A stretch of DNA of 64,000 nucleotides. Source: Hyphomicrobium_A sp963726795 (GTDB taxonomy: Bacteria > Pseudomonadota > Alphaproteobacteria > Rhizobiales > Hyphomicrobiaceae). Made by a program: the position numbers and the translations under genes. Positions 9,074-17,392 of the stretch are shown here, one piece after another (position 1 is the first letter of the stretch; the number at the start of each line of letters is the position of its first letter). The notes under the pieces were generated by a model that saw only the letters and a list, made by a program, of their open reading frames with translations, searched no databases and was not told the origin of the DNA. The DNA lies in contig CAVSDD010000007.1 of the NCBI GenBank assembly GCA_963726795.1, positions 186,001-250,000 of the forward strand. The letters are read 5' to 3'.

Positions 9074-10156
9074 TCACCGCCTCTCGCCGCTCGCGAGCAG
9101 CCGCTCCAGGAAGGCCGAGTAGCGCGACATGGAAAAACAGAAGATCCAGAAGATCAGCCCAGCGAAGACGTAGCCGGTGGTCGCCGTCTGGCCCGAGAAC
9201 CACTTGGCGTCCGAAGCGATCGACTGCTGGACGATGCCCAGCAGATCGAACAACCCAATGATGAGGACCAAGCTCGTGTCCTTGAACAGTGAGATGAACG
9301 AATTGACGATCCCGGGAATGACGAGCTTCAAGGCTTGCGGCAGCACGATCAGGCTCATCTTCTGCGCGTAGGAAAGCCCCAGCGCGTCGGCCGCCTCGAA
9401 CTGCCCACGCGGGATCGCCTGAAGGCCGCCGCGGATCACCTCCGCAAGATAGGCCGCCGAGAACAGCGCAACGCCGATCAGCGCCCGCAACAGCTTGTCG
9501 AAGGTCACGTCGGGCGGCAGGAACAGCGGCAGCATCACCGACGACATGAACAGCACCGTGACCAGCGGCACGCCGCGCACGAACTCGATGAAGCCGATCG
9601 AGGCCCAGCGCACGAACGGCAGCTGCGAGCGCCGCCCGAGCGCCAATAGAATTCCGAGCGGGAACGACGCGGCGATGCCGACGCTGGCAACGACGAGCGT
9701 CAGGAACAATCCGCCCCACTGCTCCGTCGGCACGCGGGAGAGGCCCAGCACGCCTCCGTGCACCAGCACGTAGCCGACGACCGGAAAGACGGCGAGCAGA
9801 TAGATCGACAGCCACAGCTTGCCCGGAACGCGCGGGATCATCAGCGGCACGAGGCCGGCGAGTGCAAGGAGGTACGTGAGGTTGACGCGCCAGCGCTCGG
9901 GCTCGGGATAGCGCCCGTACATGAACAGCCCGAACTTGTGCGTGATGAATGGCCAGCAGGCGCCGACGCCCGGCTTGTTGCAGACCTTGCCGTCGTCGCC
10001 GGCAAAGACGGCGTCGATCAGTGCCCAATCGATGAACTTGACCAGCACGAAGCCGATCACAGCGAGCGAGAGCACTGTGAGTATCGCGTTTCCCCACGAG
10101 GAGAAAAGGTTCTCCCGCATCCATTCCAAGCGCGTGGCGCGTCTGCGGCGGGTCAT
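9074..10156 (-). CDS. aapM: General L-amino-acid ABC transporter permease
   Basis: 360-residue inner-membrane permease of the HisMQ family. It has an N-terminal extension with several hydrophobic helices and a periplasmic loop, and a core BPD_transp_1 domain. The EAA-type loop is EAADALGLSYAQ...IVLPQALKLVIPG, which docks on the ATPase. Length and layout fit AapM of rhizobia, which pairs with AapQ to import a broad range of L-amino acids. The ATG at 10156 lies 1 nt after the aapQ stop, so translation is likely coupled. An ATG at 10186 would extend into aapQ. It is the last gene of a leftward aapP-J-Q-M operon. Confidence 0.9.
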   Translation of the reverse strand: MTRRRRATRLEWMRENLFSSWGNAILTVLSLAVIGFVLVKFIDWALIDAVFAGDDGKVCNKPGVGACWPFITHKFGLFMYGRYPEPERWRVNLTYLLALAGLVPLMIPRVPGKLWLSIYLLAVFPVVGYVLVHGGVLGLSRVPTEQWGGLFLTLVVASVGIAASFPLGILLALGRRSQLPFVRWASIGFIEFVRGVPLVTVLFMSSVMLPLFLPPDVTFDKLLRALIGVALFSAAYLAEVIRGGLQAIPRGQFEAADALGLSYAQKMSLIVLPQALKLVIPGIVNSFISLFKDTSLVLIIGLFDLLGIVQQSIASDAKWFSGQTATTGYVFAGLIFWIFCFSMSRYSAFLERLLASGERR

Positions 10157-10157
10157 G

Positions 10158-11355
10158 CTAGCGCTCCACCAGCGCCATGCGCGCATTGAACCAGTTCATG
10201 CCGAACGCGGTCGCAAGGCTGATCGCGAGGTAGACGGCCATGGTGATGAGGATGACCTCCACCGCCTGGTTCGTCTGGTTGAGAACGGTGCCCGCGAAAA
10301 CCGAGACGAGATCGGGATAGCCGATCGCAACTGCCAGCGACGAGTTCTTGGTGAGGTTCAAATACTGGTTGGTCAGCGGCGGGATGACGACGCGCATCGC
10401 CTGCGGGATGACGACGAGCCGCTGGATCTGCCAGGGACGCAAGCCGAGCGCGGCTGCCGCCTCCTTCTGCCCGCGCGGCACCGCGGAGATTCCCGAGCGC
10501 ACGATCTCGGCAATGAACGCCGCGGTGTAGAACGAAAGCCCGGTGAGCAGCGCCATGAATTCCGGCTCGACCGTCAGTCCGCCCTCATAGTTGAAGCGCC
10601 CGAGCGTCGGGTAGTCGAGGCCCGATGCGAGGCCAAAGGCGAGCAGCGCCAGTATTGGCGTGCCGAAAACGAGACCGGCGCTCGCCGCCGTCGTCGGGAA
10701 AATCTGCCCCGTCGCGGTCTGGCGGCTTCGCGCCCAGCGGCTAAGCATCACCGCGGCGATAATGCCGACGGCCAACGCGGCAAGCACCAGCCAGCCCGCG
10801 ACCGGTGTCAGCAGCACGCGCGGCATGTGCAGCCCGCGTGAGTCGAGGTGAACGGTATCGCCCAAGCGCGAGCGCCTGCTGCGGCATCGGCAAAGCGCGC
10901 AGCACTCCGACGTACCAGATGAACAACTGCAGCAGCAGCGGCACGTTGCGCACGGTCTCGACGTAGACGGTCGAAAGACGCGCGACGATCCAATTGTCCG
11001 AAAGGCGACCGAGACCGATCGTGAAACCAAGCACGGTCGCAAATACGATTCCGAGCGCCGAGACGAGCAGCGTATTCAGCAGGCCCACCACGAACGCGCG
11101 GCCATAGCTGTGCGTGCTGTGGTACTCGACCAGCGTTTGCGAGATGTCGAAGCCGGCGGTCTTGTTGAGGAAGCCGAAGCCGGAGGCAAGGTTCTGCTTC
11201 TGCAGGTTCGCGATGGTGTTGGACACGATCTCGTAGGTGAGCACGGCCAGCGCGAGCACCAGCAGCGCCTGGAAGATCACCCCGCGCGTCTTGGGATCGT
11301 AGAGCCAATCGAGGCTGCGCACGCTCTGCCAGGTGCTCGTCAGCCGCTGTCTCAT
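10158..11355 (-). pseudogene. aapQ: General L-amino-acid ABC transporter permease, frameshifted
   Basis: Partner permease of AapM. The N-terminal half (MRQRLTSTWQSVRSLDWLYD ... RALPMPQQALALG) and C-terminal half (DTVHLDSRGLHMPRV ... FNARMALVER) are in different frames and meet at about 10860. Deleting one G of the three read from 10863-10861 restores ALALGDTVHLDSRGLHMP and a 398-residue protein, the expected AapQ size (about 400). The transmembrane helices and the EAA loop (EAAAALGLRPWQ...VVIPQAMRVVIPP) are all conserved. The gene is therefore either misread by one base or newly inactivated; without it the transporter should not work. It is preceded by a 244-nt gap with palindromic repeats. 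Confidence 0.88.
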
Positions 11356-11420
11356 GCGCGCACGTCCAACGCGACGTAGTGCCGAGGTTCGCCTGCCGAG
11401 AACTTAGCGCACCCACCAAC

Positions 11421-11563
11421 GTCACCCCGGCGCAGGCCGGGGCCCACGCAAGTGTCCGCATCGGCTACCTCTGCGTTTGGCTCAGCGGTTGCCCCCTCAC
11501 CTCCAATTTCCAACACAAGCGTGCGTGGAGGCTTGCGTGGATCCCGCTCTTCAGCGGGATGAC
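11421..11563. repeat. Bipartite palindromic repeat element between aapJ and aapQ
   Basis: Two hairpins with related flanks. The left one has stem CCCCGGC/GCCGGGG (11425-11442) followed by CCCACGCAAG. The right one has CTTGCGTGG followed by ATCCCGCT/AGCGGGAT (11541-11560) and GATGACG. The flanking CCACGCAAG and CTTGCGTGG are inverted copies and the outer ends GTCA/TGAC match, so the whole is one large inverted structure. Such GTCACCCCGGC...GGATGAC units are typical dispersed extragenic palindromes of alphaproteobacteria. In the mRNA it would fold between aapJ and aapQ and could stabilise the upstream aapP-aapJ message. Confidence 0.75.
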
Positions 11564-11599
11564 GTTGCGGGGAGGCGCGCAATTCTGGCATCGTCACCC

Positions 11600-12619
11600 T
11601 CAGCGGATCGGGGGCGGATAGTGCAGCCCGCCGTTCTTCCACAGCGCGTTCATGCCGCGCGGAATTTTGAGCGGCGATCCCGAGCCCAGGTTGCGTTCAA
11701 AGCTCTCCCCATAGTTGCCGACCGCCTTCACGATGGCGACCACCCAGTCGTTCGACAGCCCGAGCCCTGCGCCAAAGCCGCCCTCGAGCCCGAGCAGACG
11801 GCGCACGGCCGGATTCTGCGAGCCCTGCATCTCGGTCACGTTCGTCTGCGTCACGCCCTCGGCCTCGGCGTTGAGCATGGCAAAGTGCGTCCAGCGCACG
11901 ATGCCCGCCCACTGGTCGTCGCCCTGACGGACCGCCGGCCCCAGCGGCTCCCGCGAGATCAGCTCCGGCAAAATGACGCTGTCTTCGGGATTGGGCAGCG
12001 CCGTGCGCTCGGAAACAAGCTGGGAGGTATCGGTGGTGAAGCTGTCGCAACGGCCCGTGTTGTAGGCCGACATCATCTCGTCGAGCCGCTCGAACACGAC
12101 CGGCCGGTAGCTCAGTTTCTGCGTCGTGAAATAGTCGGCGAGGTTCAGCTCGTTCGTGGTGCCGGTCTGCACGCAGATGCTGGCGCCCGCGAGCTGCGCG
12201 ACGCCGGTGAGGCCGAGCGACTTGTGCACCATGAAGCCCTGGCCGTCGTAGTACATGACGCCGGTGAACGTGAGGCCCAGCGAGGTGTCGCGGCTCATGG
12301 TCCACGTCGTGTTGCGCGACAACAGATCGACCTCGCCCGACTGCAGCGCGGTGAAGCGCTCCTTGGCATTGAGCGGCACGAACTTCACCTTGCCCGCATC
12401 GCCGAATACGGCTGCCGCAACCGCACGGCAGAAGTCGGCATCGATGCCGCGCCAGTCCCCCTTGTCGTCGGGTGCCGCAAAGCCGGCGAGCCCGGTATTC
12501 ACGCCGCAGCGCAGCTCTCCGCGCCGGCGCACGTCCTCCAGCACGGACGCCTGCGCTGCAGAGAGAGCCGCAAGCGAAAGCGCTGCTGCGAGGAGAAGCC
12601 TTGCGATGTGCGTGCGCAT
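11600..12619 (-). CDS. aapJ: General L-amino-acid-binding periplasmic protein
   Basis: 339-residue solute-binding protein of the SBP_bac_3 family. The signal peptide MRTHIARLLLAAALSLAAL is cleaved near AQAS. The mature domain starts VLEDVRRRGELRCGVNTG and continues with DADFCRAVAAAVFGD and SGEVDLLSRNTTWTMSRD, both characteristic of AapJ/BztA proteins. It delivers polar and branched L-amino acids to AapQM. The start at 12619 was chosen because it gives a clean signal peptide; upstream in-frame residues belong to the 3' end of aapP. Spacing to aapP is only 10 nt. Cysteines at the mature N-terminal region and in ICVQTG may form a disulfide. Confidence 0.92.
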   Translation of the reverse strand: MRTHIARLLLAAALSLAALSAAQASVLEDVRRRGELRCGVNTGLAGFAAPDDKGDWRGIDADFCRAVAAAVFGDAGKVKFVPLNAKERFTALQSGEVDLLSRNTTWTMSRDTSLGLTFTGVMYYDGQGFMVHKSLGLTGVAQLAGASICVQTGTTNELNLADYFTTQKLSYRPVVFERLDEMMSAYNTGRCDSFTTDTSQLVSERTALPNPEDSVILPELISREPLGPAVRQGDDQWAGIVRWTHFAMLNAEAEGVTQTNVTEMQGSQNPAVRRLLGLEGGFGAGLGLSNDWVVAIVKAVGNYGESFERNLGSGSPLKIPRGMNALWKNGGLHYPPPIR

Positions 12620-12629
12620 GACGTGGCCC

Positions 12630-13406
12630 TCAGTGCGCCAGGATCTGGGAAAGGAACAGGCGCAGGCGCTCCGACTTCGGGGAATCGAAGAAGACCTTCG
12701 GCGTGGCGTCCTCCACGATGCGTCCCTCGTCCATGAACACGACACGGTCGGCGACGGCGCGGGCAAAGCCCATCTCGTGGGTGACGACGAGCATTGTCAT
12801 GCCCTGCTTTGCAAGCTCGGTCATGACCTCGAGCACCTCCTTCACCATCTCGGGGTCGAGCGCAGAGGTCGGCTCGTCGAACAGCATGATGCGCGGGCTC
12901 ATGGCGAGCGAGCGCGCGATGGCGACGCGCTGCTGCTGACCGCCCGAAAGCTGGCCCGGGTATTTGGCCGCCTGGGCGCCGATGCGCACGCGTTCGAGCA
13001 AATGCATGGCGAGCGCCTCGGCCTTGGCGCGCGGCATCTTGTGCACCCAGATCGGCGCGAGCGTCACGTTGTCGAGCACGGTCAGGTGCGGGAACAGGTT
13101 GAACTGCTGGAAGACCATGCCGACCTCGGAGCGCACGGCCTCGATCTGGCGCAGATCGTTGGTGAGCTCGCGGCCTTCGACGATGATCTGGCCGCTATCG
13201 TGCGGCTCGAGGTGATTGATGCAGCGGATGAGCGTCGACTTGCCCGAGCCCGAGGGGCCGCAGATCACGATCTTCTCGCCCTGGCGCACGCTGAGCGACA
13301 CGTCGTTCAGCGCGTGAAAGTCGCCGAACCATTTGTGGACGCCCTTGAGCTCAATGGCTGGGCTCGCAGTTTTTTTGCGCGCCGCACCGACCTCGGCCTT
13401 GGGCAT
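12630..13406 (-). CDS. aapP: General L-amino-acid ABC transporter ATP-binding protein
   Basis: 258-residue ABC ATPase with Walker A GPSGSGKST, Q-loop VFQQFNLFPHL, signature LSGGQQQR, Walker B IMLFDEPTSALDP and switch His in VVTHEMG. The sequence GVHKWFGDFHALNDVSL is typical of the polar amino-acid (GlnQ/AapP) subfamily. It energises AapQM. In rhizobia the order is usually aapJQMP; here the ATPase gene is first (P-J-Q-M), with 10 nt to aapJ. The first codon region contains MPKAEVGAARKKTASPA, a short basic linker before the ABC domain. Confidence 0.93.
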   Translation of the reverse strand: MPKAEVGAARKKTASPAIELKGVHKWFGDFHALNDVSLSVRQGEKIVICGPSGSGKSTLIRCINHLEPHDSGQIIVEGRELTNDLRQIEAVRSEVGMVFQQFNLFPHLTVLDNVTLAPIWVHKMPRAKAEALAMHLLERVRIGAQAAKYPGQLSGGQQQRVAIARSLAMSPRIMLFDEPTSALDPEMVKEVLEVMTELAKQGMTMLVVTHEMGFARAVADRVVFMDEGRIVEDATPKVFFDSPKSERLRLFLSQILAH

Positions 13407-13467
13407 TCACCCCTCCGGTAAGCTCAGCGGCATCATCGCTGGCGGCGCTTCGAGATCAAGCCGTTTC

Positions 13468-14052
13468 TCAGGCCGTGTCTTGGACGGGGATATCTTTGGC
13501 GCCGAGCTGCCTCCCAAGGAGGATAATTTCGTGGAGGCCGAGCTTCGCCCGGGCCAGTTCAACCAGGGCATGTCGCTGGTAAAACGCGACATTGCGCGCG
13601 GACAATCCGGTTATGACGTGGACACCGGGGACGCCTGCACGCGCCAGATCAGCGGCAAAAGCGGCGATGAGCCGGCCGCCGAGGCCCTGATTTCTGTAGT
13701 CCGGCCCGAGGTTTACGTGCAGATGCGCAGGATAATCCCCGGTAAATCTCGCAAACTCCGGCACGGCAATGTCGCCGAAACGCTCCGCTTTCGCCGGGTC
13801 TTCCGCGCTCCCCACCAGATATCCGGCGACGCGATCGCCATCGAGCGCGAGATAAGCCCACCTTGGATCGTGCTCTAAATAGCGGCCTAGCCAGCGCTCG
13901 CGAAATGCATCGCGCTCGGCTTGGTCGGCGAAGGCCTTCTTCAGAGCCGCCTCGAAGAACACCTCATCGATCGCGCTTAGTAAGCGTTCGCGGTCCGCGA
14001 CCTCGGCCCATCGTTTTATCGAAACGTTCTGGCGCGCAGTGACGGTCGGCAT
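13468..14052 (-). CDS. GNAT family N-acetyltransferase
   Basis: 194-residue acetyltransferase. The acetyl-CoA loop is YRNQGLGGRL, preceded by a beta strand AHLHVNLGPD and followed by VHVITGLSARNVAFYQRHAL, as in the GNAT domain linked to bacterial hyaluronidase-like proteins. The N-terminal part (AIDEVFFEAALKKAFADQAERDAF) is helical. The substrate is unknown. It lies 61 nt upstream of aapP on the same strand, so it might be read through into the transporter operon, but nothing ties it functionally. Confidence 0.8.
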   Translation of the reverse strand: MPTVTARQNVSIKRWAEVADRERLLSAIDEVFFEAALKKAFADQAERDAFRERWLGRYLEHDPRWAYLALDGDRVAGYLVGSAEDPAKAERFGDIAVPEFARFTGDYPAHLHVNLGPDYRNQGLGGRLIAAFAADLARAGVPGVHVITGLSARNVAFYQRHALVELARAKLGLHEIILLGRQLGAKDIPVQDTA

Positions 14053-14101
14053 GAATCAAAGTGTGCCTTCCGTCACCGCGCTATGCCAGCACGATCAGAA
14101 C

Positions 14102-14533
14102 TTAGTAGGAGTAGCGGCAAGCCTCGTAGCGCTGCCACCAGTACGGACTGCCGGTCACGATCGCCCGCTGCCTCAGCCAGCCGCAACCGCCGCCAGTGTA
14201 ACCGTATGCGCCGTAGTAGGCATAATACGGGAAGCCGCCATAGCCATAGAATCCGCGGTTCCTGAAGTGCCCGCGTCCGTAACCGTATCCGTAGCCGTGC
14301 GGCCTGCCGTAGAAGTTGCCGCCGCGCGAGCGGAAGTTACCGCCGCGATAGCCGCCCATGCCCCCGCGACCCATGCCCCCGCGACCCATTCCGTGAGGAC
14401 CAGCGTGGGCAACCTTGGTGACGTCGGCATTAGGAACAGCCGGCTTAGCCAACGGAAGTGCCGAGGAGGCGCCAGCCCCACCCAGCATCAGGAGTCCCGC
14501 GAAAGCTCCTGCCATCATCACTCGCTTGATCAT
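14102..14533 (-). CDS. Small exported Gly/Tyr-rich protein with WW-RY-AC tail
   Basis: 143-residue secreted protein. It has a signal peptide MIKRVMMAGAFAGLLMLGG, then repeats of MGRGG and a long Gly/Tyr/Arg/Phe-rich stretch (about residues 45-110). A compact C-terminal motif GCGWLRQRAIVTGSPYWWQ RYEAC ends it. The same C-terminal motif occurs in the next upstream gene (14682-15035), so the two are paralogues with different low-complexity middles. A ribosome site AGGAGA precedes ATG 14533. The overall look is like small surface proteins near BA14K-type genes, but the BA14K signature itself is absent. Function unknown. Confidence 0.75.
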   Translation of the reverse strand: MIKRVMMAGAFAGLLMLGGAGASSALPLAKPAVPNADVTKVAHAGPHGMGRGGMGRGGMGGYRGGNFRSRGGNFYGRPHGYGYGYGRGHFRNRGFYGYGGFPYYAYYGAYGYTGGGCGWLRQRAIVTGSPYWWQRYEACRYSY

Positions 14534-14681
14534 TGATCTTTCTCCTGAACGTCGCGCCCCAGTGCGGGCACATGCTCGCCACGTCACAAAACGCGTTCGA
14601 GGGCCGCAGCGCCGCCTGCGCGTTTGGTAAACATATAGTGAGCAGCCCCGCGGCAATGACAGGGGTGCCTCGGCCGAATGT

Positions 14682-15035
14682 TCACTTGGACTTTGTCGCC
14701 TTGCAGGCGCGATAGCGGTTCCACCAATTGGCGTTCCTGGTGGCGATCGCTCGCTGTGCCATCCAATGGCAACCGACGTTGCCGCGGTCGGTGTCGCCAT
14801 AATAACGATAGTCGTAGGGCTCTTTGGCCGCACTGCCTTTGGTCGAAGGCGTGAGCGAGGGCGCTTTGTCGTAAGGGGATGGCCGCGTGGGTATCGGCCG
14901 GCCGGGCACTGGACGCCCCGGAATGGGCCGGCTGCCAGAATTCATCAGGGGTGCCGGACCGCTCGCTCCCCATACGGCGGAACCCGAAACGAAAATCGCG
15001 ACAACAGCAATCAGCGCAGTTCCAGCTGGTTTCAT
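14682..15035 (-). CDS. Small exported protein, paralogue with WW-RY-AC tail
   Basis: 117-residue secreted protein. It has a signal peptide MKPAGTALIAVVAIFVSGSA, a Pro/Arg repeat (PGRPVPGRPIPTRP at about residues 39-52), a polar linker, and the C-terminal motif GCHWMAQRAIATRNANWWN RYRAC. The motif matches the downstream neighbour at 14102-14533 in spacing of G-C-x-W, Q-R-A-I, W-W-x-R-Y and C. Two cysteines frame the motif and could form one disulfide. A strong terminator lies just upstream (15044-15091), so it needs its own promoter in the short 15036-15043 region or read-through. Family not recognised. Confidence 0.72.
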   Translation of the reverse strand: MKPAGTALIAVVAIFVSGSAVWGASGPAPLMNSGSRPIPGRPVPGRPIPTRPSPYDKAPSLTPSTKGSAAKEPYDYRYYGDTDRGNVGCHWMAQRAIATRNANWWNRYRACKATKSK

Positions 15036-15043
15036 ACCGCCTC

Positions 15044-15091
15044 AAAAAAAACGACCCGCTGTCTCCCAACAATATGGGAAGCAGCAGGTCG
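15044..15091 (-). terminator. Rho-independent terminator after the 15111 lipoprotein gene
   Basis: On the minus strand a stem pairs CGACC-GCTG-TCCCA with TGGGA-CAGC-GGTCG, with small internal mismatches, and is followed directly by eight T. It lies 20 nt after the stop of the 15111-15431 gene, isolating it from the 14682-15035 gene. Confidence 0.85.
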
Positions 15092-15110
15092 CTTTGCAGC
15101 AGCATTCACA

Positions 15111-15431
15111 TCAAGCCGGCGATCGCTCAGGAACCCCCGGAGCAGAAGGCGCCGAGCCATAGTTGGGACTGAACGGTTCGTTCGGATTGTCGGGAATGTC
15201 GTTTGCGTGACGGCGGGGCGGGCGCTGACCCTCCATGCCGTCACCCTCGATCTCGACGCGCGGAAGCTGGGGCCCCGCAGCATCCTGCGTAGGCGACCAG
15301 CTGACGGACTGCGTCGCAGGCCCCGCGGCGCTACACGCGCCCAGGGCGAGAGAAATAAGGAGCGCCGCCGGCCGGACCAGCGCTCCTACGCCACCAGAAC
15401 TCGCCGGCGAACCGGCACGCGACAAAAGCAT
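15111..15431 (-). CDS. Small putative lipoprotein
   Basis: 106-residue protein. The N-terminal region ends in a lipobox LALGAC, preceded by a hydrophobic stretch ALLISL, so it is probably lipidated at the Cys of CSAAGPATQS. The mature part is short, polar and proline-rich, with RPPRRHANDIPDNPNEPF and no recognisable domain. The start at 15431 was chosen because GAAAGGCG lies 8 nt upstream; an in-frame ATG at 15467 is also possible. The n-region is unusually long. Terminated by a strong hairpin. A CtrA-like sequence lies about 55 nt upstream. Confidence 0.65.
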   Translation of the reverse strand: MLLSRAGSPASSGGVGALVRPAALLISLALGACSAAGPATQSVSWSPTQDAAGPQLPRVEIEGDGMEGQRPPRRHANDIPDNPNEPFSPNYGSAPSAPGVPERSPA

Positions 15432-15483
15432 GGGACAAACGCCTTTCACTAGACGCGACTGTCCCAATTCTGGACGCTGTTGG

Positions 15484-15499
15484 TTAAGGATCGCCTAAG
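15484..15499 (-). promoter_or_regulatory. Possible CtrA-type box
   Basis: On the minus strand TTAGGCGATCCTTAACC matches the CtrA consensus TTAA-N7-TTAAC except for one base in the first half. It sits about 55 nt upstream of the 15431 start. One such site can occur by chance, so this is only a candidate; the presence of a ChpT-type gene in the window makes a CtrA pathway likely. Confidence 0.3.
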
Positions 15500-15533
15500 C
15501 GGCGTGCAGATTTGACGCTAACGGAGCATCGGC

Positions 15534-16160
15534 TCAGACGAGCCCGCTGGCCTTGATGCCGTTGAAGGCCGCTTGCACGGCAATTCCAGCCAAAAGGATG
15601 CCGAAAACCCGCATCAGCACCCGCTGCGCGGTGATCCCGATCACGCTGTTGAGCTCATGCGATATGAGCAGCAGCGCGAGCGTGATTGCCATCACCGCCG
15701 CAAGCCCACCGAGCGTCATCGCGAGAGCGAGAGGTTGTCCCCCCGCATTGGCAGCGAGCAGGATGCCGGCACTCATGGCGCCTGGGCCGGCGAGCAGCGG
15801 CGTTGCGAGCGGAAAGACGGCAATGTCGTCTTTGGTGTGCGCCTCGACATCCTCGGGCTCGGTCAGTTTGAATGCGCTCGTCGGCCTTGCGAAAATCATG
15901 TCGAGCGCGATCATCAGGAGAATGATACCGCCGGCTGTCTGCAGCGCAGAGATGGTCACGCCGATCTCGTCCAAGAGCGGTTGGCCGAGCAGCGTAAAGA
16001 TCAGAAGAATGACGCTTGCGATCGCAGTGGCTCGAAGTGCGATGCCCGCCCGTTCCCGACGCGGCATCTTTGGCGTGAGCGTCGCAAACAGGACGGCGGT
16101 CTCGACCGGGCCAATGGTCGCGAAGAAAATTGCAAAGCTCTTCAGCGCGGTTTCGAGCAT
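15534..16160 (-). CDS. MarC family membrane protein
   Basis: 208-residue integral membrane protein with six predicted helices. Family marks include FFATIGPVETAVLF near the N-terminus, the loop FPLATPLLAGPGAMSAGIL in the middle, and MRVFGILLAGIAVQ at the end. It belongs to the UPF0056/MarC group, inner-membrane proteins of unsettled function once linked to multiple antibiotic resistance. Stands alone on the minus strand; the upstream 165 nt hold no gene. Confidence 0.88.
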   Translation of the reverse strand: MLETALKSFAIFFATIGPVETAVLFATLTPKMPRRERAGIALRATAIASVILLIFTLLGQPLLDEIGVTISALQTAGGIILLMIALDMIFARPTSAFKLTEPEDVEAHTKDDIAVFPLATPLLAGPGAMSAGILLAANAGGQPLALAMTLGGLAAVMAITLALLLISHELNSVIGITAQRVLMRVFGILLAGIAVQAAFNGIKASGLV

Positions 16161-16325
16161 GGGGCCAAACGGTCTTTAAAACGTCCAGCTGTCAGCAGTG
16201 ACCCAGAGAGGCTGCTAACGCACTGAAGGGTAGGAACAAATCGGTTGTCGCGGCATTTCTCTGCGATATCATCGACCTCATATCCGAGTCTCGGAGGTGA
16301 TGAGAACACCACGTGGGGGACACGA

Positions 16326-16601
16326 ATGATGAAAGCGGAATCGGACTTTTCCACTCTTCTGCGAGGCTACAGCCTGACAACCGCAGAAATCCTCTACCAT
16401 CTGCCCGATCATCCAGCCCTGCTGCAAAGCTACATTTGGCAGGACTACGACATTCACCCGCGCTTTCCCAAGCTCAGCGGCTTCCTTGAGTTCTGGACGA
16501 CGCGCCTTGACGGCAAACTCTACAAAGTGACGGTCGCCCACAAAAAGCTCCTGGCACCTGCCGAGCTGCGCATGATCGGCAGCGAATTCAGGGTGCATTG
16601 A
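16326..16601 (+). CDS. usg family small protein
   Basis: 91-residue soluble protein. The motif LRGYSLTTAEILYHLPDHP followed by LLQSYIWQDYDIHPRFPKL and FWTTRLDGKLYKVTVAHKK matches the alphaproteobacterial usg family, first named for a gene upstream of aspartate-semialdehyde dehydrogenase. Its function is unknown. Two ATGs are adjacent (16326 and 16329); GGGGGA lies just upstream. An upstream in-frame ATG at 16245 adds unconserved residues. Convergent with the DUF1285 gene (27 nt between stops). Confidence 0.8.
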   Translation: MMKAESDFSTLLRGYSLTTAEILYHLPDHPALLQSYIWQDYDIHPRFPKLSGFLEFWTTRLDGKLYKVTVAHKKLLAPAELRMIGSEFRVH

Positions 16602-16627
16602 TCGAGGTAGATTGACGTCCGCTTCTG

Positions 16628-17218
16628 TCAATCGACCTGCATTGCGAAGAACGACCCTCCGCTCCAGACGCCCAGCTTCTGGCGGTCTTCGATTGTCTCG
16701 GTAACCGCAAGCTCGACGAGGTCGTATACGAGGGCCCGCGTAATCAGCGCCTCGAGGCCGTCGCGCACCATCAGGTACGGCTTCAGCCCATTTCCTGGTG
16801 CAGCCTGAGCGAATCGCAGCGGGTGCGCGTTCTCGCAGGCGATGACATCGCCGACGTTGGTTTCGAAAGTCAGCTCTTGCTTGCGGCCGACACCGTACAC
16901 CTGCATTGAAACCGCCAGGAACGCAGCGTCCTCCACCACAACGTCGACCTTCTCGACGGGCGTGACGAGATACGTGCGACCGTCCTCCTCTTTGCGCAGG
17001 ACGCCGGCAAAAAGCTTGACCAGCGCCTCGCGGGTGATGGGACTTTCGCGATAGAGCCAGACCCCGTCCGCCCTGATCCGCAGGCCTATATCGCCGCAGT
17101 GATAAGGGGGTCCGATTGCAGTATGGGAGGCGCGCAGCGCTGCAACGCCGCCCTGCACGGCGTGTTTATCAGCGGCCTCGCTGCCGCTTTGCCGACCTTT
17201 TGCTTGCCTGCGATCCAT
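16628..17218 (-). CDS. DUF1285 family protein
   Basis: 196-residue soluble protein. The DUF1285 core is clear: PYHCGDIGLRIRADGVWLYR, ESPITREALVKLFAGVLRKE and YLVTPVEKVDVVVEDAAFL. Function is unknown, but the gene is often found divergent from moxR genes, as here (the MoxR start is at 17393), so the 175-nt gap probably holds divergent promoters. The first about 35 residues are polar and variable. Start set at ATG 17218; an upstream in-frame ATG at 17341 would run close to the divergent promoter. Confidence 0.82.
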   Translation of the reverse strand: MDRRQAKGRQSGSEAADKHAVQGGVAALRASHTAIGPPYHCGDIGLRIRADGVWLYRESPITREALVKLFAGVLRKEEDGRTYLVTPVEKVDVVVEDAAFLAVSMQVYGVGRKQELTFETNVGDVIACENAHPLRFAQAAPGNGLKPYLMVRDGLEALITRALVYDLVELAVTETIEDRQKLGVWSGGSFFAMQVD

Positions 17219-17392
17219 CGCCTCTGGTCCCGGTGCCGAAATGTCCCGATATTCAATCACGTGGACATGTGACACCCTTCTCCAGTCTAACGTAACATTC
17301 ACTTGACCGGGGCGGAGCGGCCCCTGATCGTTCTCGTTCATATTCTTGTTAAGCTCAGTGCCGGAAGCCTAGCAGCCGAGAGCCCAACCCCC

